Positions 10,078 to 18,690 of a stretch of DNA of 64,000 nucleotides are shown here, piece after piece. Both the position numbers and the translations under genes were made by a program. Numbering within the stretch: position 1 is the first letter of the stretch; each line of letters starts with the position of its first letter. The notes under the pieces were generated by a model, which saw only the letters and a list, made by a program, of their open reading frames with translations, made no database searches and was not told the origin of the DNA. Where the stretch lies: NCBI RefSeq assembly GCF_900105125.1, contig NZ_LT629750.1:3038001-3102000 (forward strand). The letters run 5' to 3'. Origin of the DNA: Bradyrhizobium canariense (GTDB lineage Bacteria; Pseudomonadota; Alphaproteobacteria; Rhizobiales; Xanthobacteraceae).

Positions 10078-10108
10078 AAGCGGGACCGGTTACGGTCCCG
10101 TTTCTTTT
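10078..10108 (+). terminator. Hairpin between quinoprotein and diheme cytochrome genes
   Basis: The stem CGGGACCG (10081-10088) pairs with CGGTCCCG (10093-10100) around a GTTA loop, extended by A-T pairs and followed by TTTCTTTT. It fits an intrinsic terminator. It lies 26 bases after the dehydrogenase stop and before the cytochrome start at 10132, so it may attenuate rather than fully separate the two genes. Confidence 0.7.
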
Positions 10109-10131
10109 GATGGTCTGATGGAATCAAACGA

Positions 10132-10719
10132 ATGACCGGCAAGTTCAATTTTGACCTTTTTGGCGCCGTCGCACTGACGGCTGTATTGGTCGTCAGCACA
10201 ACGTCGCTGCACGCACAAAGCATCGAAGAAAAGACCCAGGTTTGCGCCGGCTGCCATGGCGTGGACGGCAAACCGGCCGACAAGACAATTCCCGTCATTT
10301 GGGGGCAACAAGCGGGTTACATTTATATCGAGCTGCGCGATTTCAAGCGGGGCGACCGCAAGAGCGACATCATGCAACCGATCGCTTCATCCATGGAGCG
10401 CGACGACATGCAGGCTATCGCCGAATATTTCTCGAAAAAGTCCTGGCCTGATCTGGGCCAGCCTCGTGCGTCAAAGGAAATTTCGGACCGGGCTTCGAAC
10501 GCCAACCGTTCGATAGGCTGCACGGGTTGCCATCTCGATCAATTCCAAGGTGACGGCACCATTCCCCGTCTGGCTGGCCAAAGCAAAGAGTACCTGACAA
10601 AAACAATGGGCGACTTCCGCACCCGTGCGCGCGGCAACAATCCCGGCATGTCCGACTTGATGATTGCCACGGCGCCCGACGATCTGGCGGCGCTGTCGGA
10701 ATATCTGTCAGGTCTCTGA
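10132..10719 (+). CDS. Diheme cytochrome c (c4-like)
   Basis: This 195-residue periplasmic cytochrome has a signal peptide (to about LHA-QSI, residue 28) and two heme-binding motifs, CAGCH at residues 38-42 and CTGCH at 130-134. The spacing of about 90 residues gives two similar domains as in cytochrome c4. Met ligands are likely in each half (DIMQPIASSM and GMSDLM). It follows the quinoprotein at 8343-10052 on the same strand and is the obvious candidate to take its electrons. The intervening terminator means it may be expressed at a different level from the dehydrogenase. Confidence 0.92.
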   Translation: MTGKFNFDLFGAVALTAVLVVSTTSLHAQSIEEKTQVCAGCHGVDGKPADKTIPVIWGQQAGYIYIELRDFKRGDRKSDIMQPIASSMERDDMQAIAEYFSKKSWPDLGQPRASKEISDRASNANRSIGCTGCHLDQFQGDGTIPRLAGQSKEYLTKTMGDFRTRARGNNPGMSDLMIATAPDDLAALSEYLSGL

Positions 10720-10822
10720 ACGTCTTTAGAGCATGGTCCGGACCCGAAGGGCCGGCTCAGCGCCAAGTGAGAACCGGCTTTCCCTTGCGACAACCGCGAA
10801 GCGTTTGCGCGGAGATCATGAT

Positions 10823-11764
10823 CTAATGCGGCATCAAGCGTTCACGCAGCGACGACAGCACCGTAAGGTCCGCGGCGCGTTTCCCGGCCTTGTCCTTGAG
10901 CGACGGGTCGGCGCCATGCGAGAGCAACAAATTGGCAATTTCGGCGTGGCCGCCTTCGGCTGCGATCATCAAAGGCGTACGGCCTCGCGCATCCCGGTCG
11001 TCGGTCCGGGCACCGGAATCCAGCAAATATGAGACGACCTCTATCGCTTGCGCCTCGGGGATACCCTCATCCGGGCCCGATGCCCACATCAGCAGGGTAA
11101 GATCGTTGGCATAGCGCGCGTTGATGTCGGTATTGCCAGCCAGCAACTGCTTGACGATATCAAGCCGGCCACTGGCCGCCGCATAGACGGCCGGCGGCTT
11201 ACCAGTATCGTCAGGCATGCGTCCATCGGCCCCTTGCGCCAGCAGCGTTTTGACAATCGAGTCCCTGCCGGCATAAGCGGCTGCTGCAACCGGAGAAACT
11301 CCGCTCGGTCCCCTCAGATTGACGTCGGCGCCGCGCTCGATCAGCCGTTGCACGACTGAGCCATGGCCGCCTTCGGCAGCATAATAAAGCGCCGTCGCAC
11401 CGGCGAGGTTACGCGCATTGATCGGCGCGCCGCGCGCGAGCAGAAGGTCCACCATTTCAAGATGGCCGGACTTCGCGGCATGGCTGAGCGGCCGGGCACC
11501 CATCCGGTCGCGGGCGTCGAGCGACGCACCCTGGTCGAGCAATTGAGTCGCGAGGTCGGTACAATTGCCATCGGCGGCGGAAAACAGCGTCAACGACACT
11601 TCAATCGCCGTGATTTGCGGTTTTCTGATTTCAAATTTGTGGCCCAATTCCCGGCAACGCTCGGAATCCGCCGCGTGAGCGATGGATGCTGTACCCAGCA
11701 AGGCGACGACAGCCGACCATAGAAAAACAGCGTGACGGTACAAGATGATCTCCTCCCAGGGCAC
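10823..11764 (-). CDS. Secreted ankyrin-repeat protein
   Basis: This protein of about 306-313 residues has an N-terminal signal peptide (LWSAVVALLGTASIAHA-AD) followed by about seven ankyrin repeats. Repeat signatures such as GARPLSHAAKSGHLEMVDLLLARGAPINARN and GRTPLMIAAEGGHAEIANLLLSHGADP recur every 33 residues; short Cys-containing stretches precede the first. Ankyrin repeats bind proteins. The start is open: a GTG at 11764, or a TTG about seven codons later that is better placed behind the GGGAGGAG ribosome site. In bacteria, periplasmic ankyrin proteins are often next to redox genes, for example catalase; here the neighbours are cytochrome and quinoprotein genes. The specific partner is unknown. 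Confidence 0.85.
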   Translation of the reverse strand: MPWEEIILYRHAVFLWSAVVALLGTASIAHAADSERCRELGHKFEIRKPQITAIEVSLTLFSAADGNCTDLATQLLDQGASLDARDRMGARPLSHAAKSGHLEMVDLLLARGAPINARNLAGATALYYAAEGGHGSVVQRLIERGADVNLRGPSGVSPVAAAAYAGRDSIVKTLLAQGADGRMPDDTGKPPAVYAAASGRLDIVKQLLAGNTDINARYANDLTLLMWASGPDEGIPEAQAIEVVSYLLDSGARTDDRDARGRTPLMIAAEGGHAEIANLLLSHGADPSLKDKAGKRAADLTVLSSLRERLMPH

Positions 11765-11833
11765 GCTTCTTCGTTACGATGAGAATGCCACGCCGACCAT
11801 CCTTTGCCAACAAAGCACCGTTTCAACGCCAAT

Positions 11834-13375
11834 CTAACGACAGGCATTGTTGGCTGCCACAGGAATGGCCAGGAACGTAATTGTGCCGGGATCGAACGTC
11901 ACCATGCCGGCAGCCACTGGCTCGCTTGCGATATTCGGCAATTCATCGCCCACATTCAGCCTAAGCGTGCTGCCGTTGAGCTTAACATCGCTGTCGCCCA
12001 AGCCCGTTGCCCCCAGACTGTAGCGCTCCGCCGCTGTCGAAAGCACCAGCGCGTGTGACGCATTGCGATCGGTGTTGATGACCAGTAACGACACCCCACC
12101 GGGTGCGCCCCTCAGACAATGCGCATAGACATGCAGGCTCGATTGAAACGATACAGCTGAGGCCAGCACGATCGTTCCCATCAGCCGGCGCCACAACAAC
12201 GCGCCCCAATAGTTCGGCCGGGGTTGCAGCGACTTCTCGTCGATCAGCCCGTAATCGCTTGCCGCCAGCGTGTTGTGCATCACGACTTGAACGCCGGCCC
12301 GTGCCAGCCGCCCGAGTTGATCAAGATAGCGGAACGTGTCCAGAAAGGTTGCGGCCCAGGGATTTCCACCGCAAGCCGCATCCGCCGTTTCCGTGAGCCA
12401 GATCGGCTTGCCGGGTTCGAACCGATCGCGAAGCGCTCGATAAAAAGACAACACGTGATCGGTCCCGGAGAGCCAATCTTCTGATAGCGTCGTCTCCGGC
12501 ACGCTCTTACCGCCGCATCGCTCCGACACCGTCTTGTAGTAATGGTAGGAAAGTGCATCCAGGTCGTGCCCGGACGCAGCGAGAAAATCTGACGCGGCCG
12601 GGGTCGCGCCGACAGCTCCGGGACCGAGGATCATGGTATCGGGACTTGCCCGTTTCATGAACGAATAAAACAGTTTGAAATCCCGTCCGTAAGCGGCTGC
12701 ATCATATCCTGCGGGCGCACCGCCCATCGCCGCGAGATTTGGTTCGTTCATGAATTCCGCAGCCGCGATCTTTCCTCCGATCGAATGCGTATAGGCGAGC
12801 AAGCGCTGCGCCTGGTCTGGTGTCCAGACGCCCGTTGCGTCGCGGTTTCCCGCACCGATGGCGAACGACATCACGATCTGTGCATTCACCGATTGCGAGA
12901 ACCTGACGACATGCAGCCATTGCTCGCGACTTAGAACTGCCTTGAAGCCGGGCGGCGAAAGCGAAGGCGGTTCATCCGAATCTGCAAAATAGGTGGTATT
13001 GGCCCAGGTGCCGCTGACCCGAACATAGGCAGGCCCCAAGGCGGCCGCGAGCATTCGCAATCGCGTATTGGTTAGATCGATCGGCGGCCGATATCGGAAC
13101 AAATGAGCGTCCATGCCTTCCGGCGTGTTCGATCCGGGGTGCGGCGGCGTGGGCTCGGCATCCGGCCTTGACCGATAGGGTCTCCAAAATCTTCCGCCGG
13201 TGATTTCGACCATTTCGATGTTGTAGGACTGGAATCGTTCATCGATCGTGCCGACCCGCGGCAAGTTTGCGGGGTCGATGCGCGGCGGATCGGCGAAGGT
13301 AGCGGAAAAGGCGGGAACAGCCAGCCATACGGACGCGATGCAGCCGCAAAGCGCTGCGGCGATACGATGGGACAC
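11834..13375 (-). CDS. Secreted glycoside hydrolase, GH79 (heparanase)-like
   Basis: This 513-residue secreted protein looks like a retaining glycosidase of clan GH-A, most like family GH79 (heparanase/beta-glucuronidase). After a signal peptide (to about FSA-TFA) it shows RVSGTWANTTYF, the acid/base Glu in EFMNEPN (about residue 211) and the nucleophile Glu in WLTETADAACGG (about residue 329). A beta-sandwich region follows. I chose the GTG at 13375 because GGGGAGG precedes it and the signal peptide begins there; the frame itself extends further upstream. It is out of place among methanol oxidation genes. Whether it acts on the cell's own polysaccharide or on plant glycans cannot be told. 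Confidence 0.8.
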   Translation of the reverse strand: MSHRIAAALCGCIASVWLAVPAFSATFADPPRIDPANLPRVGTIDERFQSYNIEMVEITGGRFWRPYRSRPDAEPTPPHPGSNTPEGMDAHLFRYRPPIDLTNTRLRMLAAALGPAYVRVSGTWANTTYFADSDEPPSLSPPGFKAVLSREQWLHVVRFSQSVNAQIVMSFAIGAGNRDATGVWTPDQAQRLLAYTHSIGGKIAAAEFMNEPNLAAMGGAPAGYDAAAYGRDFKLFYSFMKRASPDTMILGPGAVGATPAASDFLAASGHDLDALSYHYYKTVSERCGGKSVPETTLSEDWLSGTDHVLSFYRALRDRFEPGKPIWLTETADAACGGNPWAATFLDTFRYLDQLGRLARAGVQVVMHNTLAASDYGLIDEKSLQPRPNYWGALLWRRLMGTIVLASAVSFQSSLHVYAHCLRGAPGGVSLLVINTDRNASHALVLSTAAERYSLGATGLGDSDVKLNGSTLRLNVGDELPNIASEPVAAGMVTFDPGTITFLAIPVAANNACR

Positions 13376-13607
13376 GCGGAAACCTCCCCGGCTTCGGATG
13401 AGCAGTGCGCCGTCGGCGACGCGAGCTGAATTCGTTGCCACGCAGTTTCGGTAAACGATATCATTGAATGCCCGAATTTGATTTGCGACCGACAGATCAT
13501 ATCGAATAATCTGCGGCAGGCCTGCTCCCGTGCGACCTTCCCGCCATCTACCGTGGCGGCGGGTCGCGAAGCAGGAAAGCGATTGCAAATCCACAAGGAG
13601 ACGCGGC

Positions 13608-14249
13608 GTGTTTTTATCGATGCGTGATTTTGCGTTATGCCTTGTGGCTGCGGCGGCCGCGTATGGGCCGCAGTCGGCCCTTGCGCTAGACCCTCGTTAT
13701 CCGGACTGGCCTTGCCAGCAATTGAAGGTGCCCGAGATTTCGATCGCAAGCGTCTGGACCGGTCCCTCGATAGAGCCGATCGACTCAACAAAGCCGACTG
13801 ACGCGAAAGAAGCAGAACTCGTAGCCCGTCTGGCTGCACGCCGCACGCCAATCGAGGAAGCCAAGAAACTCATCGCGGACTTCGTGGTCGGAACCCAGGA
13901 GGAAAAGCAGGAAAAGGCGAAGACCTTGTTCGCCGGATTATATTCGACACTCAATGGACAGCGCGATGAGGTAATGAATGGGATCGAACGCTTCTCACGC
14001 AAGCAGAAGGCCATGGCCGGGGACATCCGCGAGGAAGCCCAGAAATTGCGAGACCTGCAGGACAAGGCAACCGATCAAGCGCAGAGCGAGGAACTCAGCA
14101 ACCGGCTTGCGTGGCAAACTCGCATTTTCGAGGATCGGCGGAAATCGACATCCTATGTCTGTGACGTGCCGGTCCTGATCGAGAAACGGCTGTTCGATTT
14201 GGGAACCGCGATCCAGAACGCCATGAACGACGACTCGCCCAAGAAATAA
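13608..14249 (+). CDS. Secreted alpha-helical protein of unknown function
   Basis: This protein of about 213 residues has a signal peptide (to about ALA-LDP) and a mature part dominated by charged helices (EAELVARLAARR, then EEAQKLRDLQDKATDQ), probably a coiled coil. Two cysteines, in WPCQQL near the N-terminus and YVCDVP near the C-terminus, could form a disulphide. The GTG at 13608 is preferred because AAGGAG lies seven bases before it; an ATG at 13620 is the alternative. It stands alone on the plus strand between the glycosidase and the xox operon. I do not recognise a named family. A periplasmic structural or chaperone role in quinoprotein maturation is possible but only a guess from position. 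Confidence 0.75.
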   Translation: MFLSMRDFALCLVAAAAAYGPQSALALDPRYPDWPCQQLKVPEISIASVWTGPSIEPIDSTKPTDAKEAELVARLAARRTPIEEAKKLIADFVVGTQEEKQEKAKTLFAGLYSTLNGQRDEVMNGIERFSRKQKAMAGDIREEAQKLRDLQDKATDQAQSEELSNRLAWQTRIFEDRRKSTSYVCDVPVLIEKRLFDLGTAIQNAMNDDSPKK

Positions 14250-14294
14250 GTTAAATGAAGTTTTCAAAACGCCCTTCAGCCGCGACGAATTGAT

Positions 14295-14849
14295 TTATTC
14301 ATCCGGACGCGGTTCCGGCGTGGCATCTTGCAGCGGCAGACCCGCGGCAAGCCAACCATCGGTCCCTTCGGGATACCACGCCACGTTCGGATAGCCGAGT
14401 GAGCGCGCACGCTTGGCGGCATTCCACGACATCCAGCAATCCGCCAGACAATACAAAACCAGCAGTCTGTCGTGATCGCCATTGGCCGCTTTCTCGAGGC
14501 CTCGCGAGAAATAGCCGGCCATGCTGGGCGCGAGTTCGCCATATCCGGTGTCGGGCAGCCAGATGCTGCCGGGAATATTGGATCGCGGCTTGTCGCGCCA
14601 AAGCGTTCCTTCAGGTAGATTCTTTGGCCGCGGTGGCCGCGGCAGCACATCGACAAAGGATGCCGAATGGCTGCGCCAGATCTTTTCGGCTTCTTCCGTT
14701 CCAACGACGCGGGCGCCGCGCAACGTGGCGGGCGTCGGCGCCCGATAATTTTCGAGGCGATAGCCTTCCGGCTCAGGCACCTCCCCCGCTCGAGCCTCAG
14801 CGGCAAATACGATCGCCACAAGCGCGAAACAGAGGGCGGCCCTGATCAT
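14295..14849 (-). CDS. PQQ-dependent catabolism-associated CXXCW protein (rhodanese-like)
   Basis: This 184-residue secreted protein (signal peptide to about ARA-GEV) matches the family known as PQQ-dependent catabolism-associated CXXCW motif protein. The family signature is visible: YCLADCWMSWNAAKRA with C134, C138 and W139, followed by LGYPNVAWYPEGTDGW. The domain resembles rhodanese, with the first cysteine at the usual catalytic position. Its ATG overlaps the xoxJ stop by four bases, so it ends the xoxF-xoxG-xoxJ operon. The family is always found near quinoprotein dehydrogenases, but its reaction is not known. Sulphur transfer or thiol redox work in the periplasm, perhaps with the SoxYZ-like carrier at 19814-20650, is an inference. 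Confidence 0.92.
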   Translation of the reverse strand: MIRAALCFALVAIVFAAEARAGEVPEPEGYRLENYRAPTPATLRGARVVGTEEAEKIWRSHSASFVDVLPRPPRPKNLPEGTLWRDKPRSNIPGSIWLPDTGYGELAPSMAGYFSRGLEKAANGDHDRLLVLYCLADCWMSWNAAKRARSLGYPNVAWYPEGTDGWLAAGLPLQDATPEPRPDE

Positions 14850-15769
14850 GGCCGCTTCGAAAGCGTCTCGGCGGTGATCGGGACGTTGGACTCGTCCAGG
14901 ATCGGGATGTTGTAACTGATCAGGAGCTTGTTGATCTCCGCCTGGTTTTCCGTGATCAGCCGATTGAGCGTGCGCTTCCATTCCTGGTCCGCCGGACGCA
15001 CCGCCATACCAATACGGTAGGTCATTTGTGGACCCGTCGTTTCCTTCAGCAGCGGCACGACGCTCAGCGGAGGGTTCGCCTGCTTGGCGTAATAGCCCGC
15101 CATCGGCCCCCACAAGATGCCGACGTCAATATCGCCCTTGGCGAGGTCGTCGATCATGGCCTGGGCGGAAGAGTCTGCGCGGGTGTCGATGAAAAGCGGG
15201 TAAGATTTAGCATGGGCCAAAAGCCCGTTCATCGCCATATTCGTGCTCGGCGGTGTTTTCGCGACAATCCCGATCCGCTTGTCCTTCAATTTTGGATCGC
15301 TGATCGTGGTCACATCCTCAAGACCGCTTCCGGGCTTGAAGATCAGCGCATAGGTGGTTCGATAATAGGGAATCGTCACCTGCGCCTGTTCGTCGCCTTG
15401 CGGGAATCCGATGATCACGTCGCAGCGGAACGAGCCCAACGTCATCCGGACGAAGCCGGTCGCTTGCGGGAAGTAGGTGTAGCTGAGTTTCTTGCCGAGC
15501 TTGGCGGCAAACAATTCGGCAAGCTTGTTTTCGAAACCCTCGCCCTTCTCGTCGGAGAACGGCAGGTTGCGCGGATCGCCACAGGCACGAAACACGTTGG
15601 GATCGACGAGTTCGAGTGAACCAGTGTCGCCGTTGGCTTGGGCGTAAGCTTCGACGGACGGCGTGACGGCAAAACCGCACGCCAGCACCCCCGCCAAGGC
15701 TGCCATGATGATCCGCCCTCGGACATGAAGTCCTGGCGTTTCCAGTTTTTCAATGCGCTCCAAAGTCAT
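14846..15769 (-). CDS. xoxJ: XoxJ, periplasmic binding-like protein of methanol dehydrogenase
   Basis: This 307-residue secreted protein has the fold of a family 3 solute-binding protein. Features include FRACGDPRNLPFSDEKGEGFENKLAELFAAKLGK at the start of the mature part and a second lobe with RIGIVAKTPPSTN. It is the third gene of the xox operon: its ATG (15769) overlaps the xoxG stop (ATGA), and its own stop overlaps the start of the CXXCW gene. XoxJ is known to have a large hydrophobic cleft and is thought to take part in XoxF activation. The start was chosen for coupling with xoxG and for the signal peptide that follows (MAALAGVLACGFAVTPSVEAYA). Confidence 0.93.
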   Translation of the reverse strand: MTLERIEKLETPGLHVRGRIIMAALAGVLACGFAVTPSVEAYAQANGDTGSLELVDPNVFRACGDPRNLPFSDEKGEGFENKLAELFAAKLGKKLSYTYFPQATGFVRMTLGSFRCDVIIGFPQGDEQAQVTIPYYRTTYALIFKPGSGLEDVTTISDPKLKDKRIGIVAKTPPSTNMAMNGLLAHAKSYPLFIDTRADSSAQAMIDDLAKGDIDVGILWGPMAGYYAKQANPPLSVVPLLKETTGPQMTYRIGMAVRPADQEWKRTLNRLITENQAEINKLLISYNIPILDESNVPITAETLSKRP

Positions 15770-16290
15770 TTGATACCTGTGCAACTGGTCTCGGCCTCCT
15801 TGGCCGCCTCCGGCTTGTCTTCGTGCGTGGGCGGCCGGCCGCCCGGGATGGCGTTGTTGGCGCGTGCGCGCAGATACACGTAGATGTCGTCGATGTAGCA
15901 CATCACATTGACGTTGGTGGCAAACGACGGCATGACCTTGTCGTTGGCGGCATCGACATGCTTGCGGCCGTTGGTGACGACATTGACGAAATCGGTGTAG
16001 CTCAGCGTCTTCAATGACTCGGCCAGCGCCGGCGCGTAGCTCGATCCCTCGCCATTGGGGCCATGGCAAACATGGCAGTCCGAATGGTAGCGGCGAAAGC
16101 CGGAGAACGTGTACCAGTCGACCATCCCGTCTGCGCTTATTTTATAGGTCGGGTTGCCGTCCTTGTCGGCGTATTTGCCGTTATCGGACGAAGCGACGGC
16201 CGGATCACCCGACCCGTCGGCGAATGCAGCACTACTTGCAGAAACGCCCAAGAACACCACGAGCGCGAACTTCCAGCGATTGATCTTCAC
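15766..16290 (-). CDS. xoxG: XoxG, cytochrome c electron acceptor of XoxF
   Basis: This 174-residue periplasmic cytochrome c has a signal peptide (to about AFA-DGS) and a single heme site CHVCH at residues 72-76. The sequence around it (GFRRYHSDCHVCHGPNGEGSSYAPALAESLK) is typical of the cytochrome cL/XoxG family. The likely axial Met is in KVMPSF. A C-terminal tail ends with a Cys (ETSCTGIK) that could pair with the Cys in NVMCYID. It lies 93 bases downstream of xoxF, separated by a strong hairpin, and is coupled to xoxJ. Confidence 0.95.
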   Translation of the reverse strand: MKINRWKFALVVFLGVSASSAAFADGSGDPAVASSDNGKYADKDGNPTYKISADGMVDWYTFSGFRRYHSDCHVCHGPNGEGSSYAPALAESLKTLSYTDFVNVVTNGRKHVDAANDKVMPSFATNVNVMCYIDDIYVYLRARANNAIPGGRPPTHEDKPEAAKEAETSCTGIK

Positions 16291-16320
16291 GTAAGACTGT
16301 CCTCATGCAACGTTGAAACA

Positions 16321-16356
16321 AAATCGGCGCGCAGCACGATTGCAGCGCGCCGATTT
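16321..16356 (-). terminator. Hairpin between xoxF and xoxG, possible attenuator
   Basis: Perfect 12-base arms (AAATCGGCGCGC and GCGCGCCGATTT) flank a 12-base loop in the short gap after the xoxF stop. On the minus strand the stem runs into TTTTGTTTC. It has the form of an intrinsic terminator inside the operon and would lower xoxGJ transcript relative to xoxF, or stabilise the xoxF 3' end. Confidence 0.7.
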
Positions 16357-16383
16357 GTCGTTGGCTCCGCCTGGTGCCGCCCG

Positions 16384-18264
16384 TTATTCGGTCGGCAACG
16401 CGAACACCGTCAACGTTCCGCCCAGCGAGGTGTAGGACGCCAGGCCGGCATAGCCACCGACGGCGCCAAGGCCCGCGGTGTCGACGGTCTTGTCCTTGGT
16501 CGGCAACTTGCCCTGGTCGACGGCGCCATGCCAGGCGGCGGCGTTTTCAGGCTGCAGCAGACCGGCCGCAAGACCGATACCCGCCCAACCGCCGACGCCG
16601 GAGAGAACGCCGACGTATTGCTTGCCACCGTGTTCATAGGTCATGACGTTGCCGATGATGCCCGACGGGGTCTTGAACTTGTAGAGTTCCTTGCCCGTCT
16701 TGGCATCGACCGCCTTCAGATAGCCTTCCAGCGTGCCGTAGAACACCACGTTGCCGGCCGTTGCCAATGCGCCGCCCCAGGCGGAGAACTGCTCCTTGTT
16801 GGACCACACGATCTTGCCGGTCTTGCCGTCCCAGGCGATGAAATTGCCCATGTTGGTATCGCCCTTGGGCGGATACATCGCCACGGCGGCACCGACATAG
16901 GCCTGACCGGCGGTGTAGGACACCTTGTAGGGCTCGTAGTCCATGCAGACATGGTTGGTCGGGACGTAGAACAGCTGCGTCTCCGGGCTATAGGCCGCGG
17001 GCTGTTCGTCCTTGGTGCCAAGTGCTGCCGGGCAGATGCCCTTCGAGTTGTGGTCTTCGCCGCCGTGCTGGGTCGAATAGGCGTCGACCACCAGCGGACG
17101 GCCATAGGTCTTGGACGACTTGTCCATGTCGACCTTGGTGGCCCAGTTCACGACAGGATCGAACTTTTCCGCAACCAGCAATTCGCCGGTCGCCCGATCC
17201 AGCGTGTAGCCAAAGCCGTTACGGTCAAAGTGCGTCAGCAGTTTGCGTGCTTTGCCGTCAATGTTCTGATCGGAGAGGATCATTTCGTTGACGCCGTCGA
17301 AGTCCCATTCGTCGTGCGGGGTCATCTGGTAGATCCATTTGACCTTGCCGGTGTCGAGGTCGCGCGCCCAGATCGACATCGACCAGCGGTTGTCACCGGG
17401 ACGTTGCACCGGGTTCCAGGTCGAGGGATTGCCTGAACCGTAATAGACGAGGTTCAGTTCGGGGTCGTAGGAATACCAGCCCCAGGTGGCGCCGCCGCCG
17501 ATCTTCCATTGATCGCCCTCCCAGGTGGAGATCGATGAATCAGGCCCGACCGGTTTGCCGAGCGAGGTCGTCTTGGCGGGATCGATCAGGGTGTCGGAAT
17601 CCGGCCCTTCCGAGAAGCCGCGCCAGGCCAGCTTGCCGTCCTTGATGTTGTAGGCGCTGACCCAGCCGCGAACGCCAAATTCGCCACCGGAAACGCCGAT
17701 CAGAACCTTGTCCTTGTAGACGAACGGCGCGTCGGTGCCGGATTGGCCCTTGCCGGCTTCGCCGTCCATCACCGACCAGACTTTTTCTCCCGTCTTGGCG
17801 TCGAGCGCGACCAGCGTCGTATCGGCCTGATGCAGGAAGATCTTGCCGTCGGCATAGGCGACGCCGCGGTTGACGGTGTCGCAACACATGATCGGAATCA
17901 CATTGGGATCTTGTCTGGGCTCGTATTTCCAGATGATCTTGCCATCGTGATTCAGATCGAGCGCATAGACCGTGTTCGGAAACGGCGTGTGCACATACAT
18001 CACGTCGCCAATCACCAGCGGCCCGCCTTCGTGACCGCGCAGCACGCCGGTTGAGAAGGTCCAGGCTACCTGCAGCTTCTTGACGTTGGAGGCGTTGATC
18101 TGATTGAGCTTGGAAAATCGGGTGTTGGCGTCATCGCCCTGCTGCATAACCCATTGTTTGGGATCCTTGGCCAGCTTGTCCAGCGCCTCGTCGGCGCGCG
18201 ACGCCGATCCCTGCAAAGCCATAAGGCCGAAGATCGACGTCGTAGCGACTAAGATCTTTTTCAT
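16384..18264 (-). CDS. xoxF: XoxF, lanthanide-dependent methanol dehydrogenase
   Basis: This 626-residue periplasmic quinoprotein oxidises methanol to formaldehyde, or on to formate, using PQQ and a lanthanide ion. A signal peptide (to about SRA-DEA) precedes the eight-bladed propeller. The PQQ-contacting cysteines are C127-C128 ([10 protein letters not shown]). The metal ligands are E195 (SGGEFGVRG), N279 (GSGNPSTWN), D321 and D323 ([11 protein letters not shown]), where D323 is the lanthanide-specific extra Asp. Gene order with xoxG and xoxJ downstream supports the call. It is the closest of the window's four dehydrogenases to classical XoxF (XoxF5 clade by memory of its motifs). The upstream gap contains inverted repeats at 18378-18390 and 18444-18486. 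Confidence 0.97.
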   Translation of the reverse strand: MKKILVATTSIFGLMALQGSASRADEALDKLAKDPKQWVMQQGDDANTRFSKLNQINASNVKKLQVAWTFSTGVLRGHEGGPLVIGDVMYVHTPFPNTVYALDLNHDGKIIWKYEPRQDPNVIPIMCCDTVNRGVAYADGKIFLHQADTTLVALDAKTGEKVWSVMDGEAGKGQSGTDAPFVYKDKVLIGVSGGEFGVRGWVSAYNIKDGKLAWRGFSEGPDSDTLIDPAKTTSLGKPVGPDSSISTWEGDQWKIGGGATWGWYSYDPELNLVYYGSGNPSTWNPVQRPGDNRWSMSIWARDLDTGKVKWIYQMTPHDEWDFDGVNEMILSDQNIDGKARKLLTHFDRNGFGYTLDRATGELLVAEKFDPVVNWATKVDMDKSSKTYGRPLVVDAYSTQHGGEDHNSKGICPAALGTKDEQPAAYSPETQLFYVPTNHVCMDYEPYKVSYTAGQAYVGAAVAMYPPKGDTNMGNFIAWDGKTGKIVWSNKEQFSAWGGALATAGNVVFYGTLEGYLKAVDAKTGKELYKFKTPSGIIGNVMTYEHGGKQYVGVLSGVGGWAGIGLAAGLLQPENAAAWHGAVDQGKLPTKDKTVDTAGLGAVGGYAGLASYTSLGGTLTVFALPTE

Positions 18265-18377
18265 TCGCTTCCTCCCTGGGGTTTTTTGCCTAGAGGGTCG
18301 CTGACGCTCCTTGGATCCGCAAAGATTCTCCGCGGGACATCATTCGCCCTCTCTGGATGAATTATTTCGGCACCGTG

Positions 18378-18390
18378 TCACAGCCTGTGA
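18378..18390. promoter_or_regulatory. Inverted repeat upstream of xoxF
   Basis: TCACAG-C-CTGTGA is a perfect 6-base inverted repeat with a one-base centre, 114 bases upstream of the xoxF start. A further GTCAC half-site follows at about 18396. It could bind a dimeric regulator such as the MoxX-like protein at 27732-28352, but no evidence links them. Confidence 0.4.
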
Positions 18391-18443
18391 AACGAGTCAC
18401 AACGCGGGTTTTAATTAAGATGCAGCGAACAGTGCCCACTTAT

Positions 18444-18486
18444 GCCTTCAGCAACCCGCTCCCTATTCGCAGTTGCTTGTGAAGGC
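18444..18486. promoter_or_regulatory. Imperfect inverted repeat in the xoxF / metallohydrolase divergent region
   Basis: GCCTTCAGCAAC (18444-18455) is matched by GTTGCT and GAAGGC (18472-18477 and 18481-18486), with a three-base bulge. The 427-base divergent region 18265-18690 shows no gene; it must hold promoters for xoxF and perhaps for the metallohydrolase. A poly-A run follows on the plus strand, so the structure is not a plus-strand terminator. Confidence 0.35.
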
Positions 18487-18690
18487 AGAAGCAAAAAAAG
18501 TTTAGGTAACTCCCATGACATAAGCAAGTTATGATTTGGGAGAGATCGACGGCTCGTCGCTGCGCTTTCTTTGCAGTGCAACGTAGCCGGGAACCTTGGA
18601 ACTCGCGACCACGGGGGTCGGCAAAGTCACGTCACGACCAACGACTTAGCTCCATATGGCAACAGTGCTAACATAAGAATCGAAGCTGAG

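Noticed and set aside
16063-17436. 457-codon plus-strand open frame opposite xoxF and xoxG
   Set aside because: Antisense shadow of strongly conserved genes; no domain or ribosome site that would support it.
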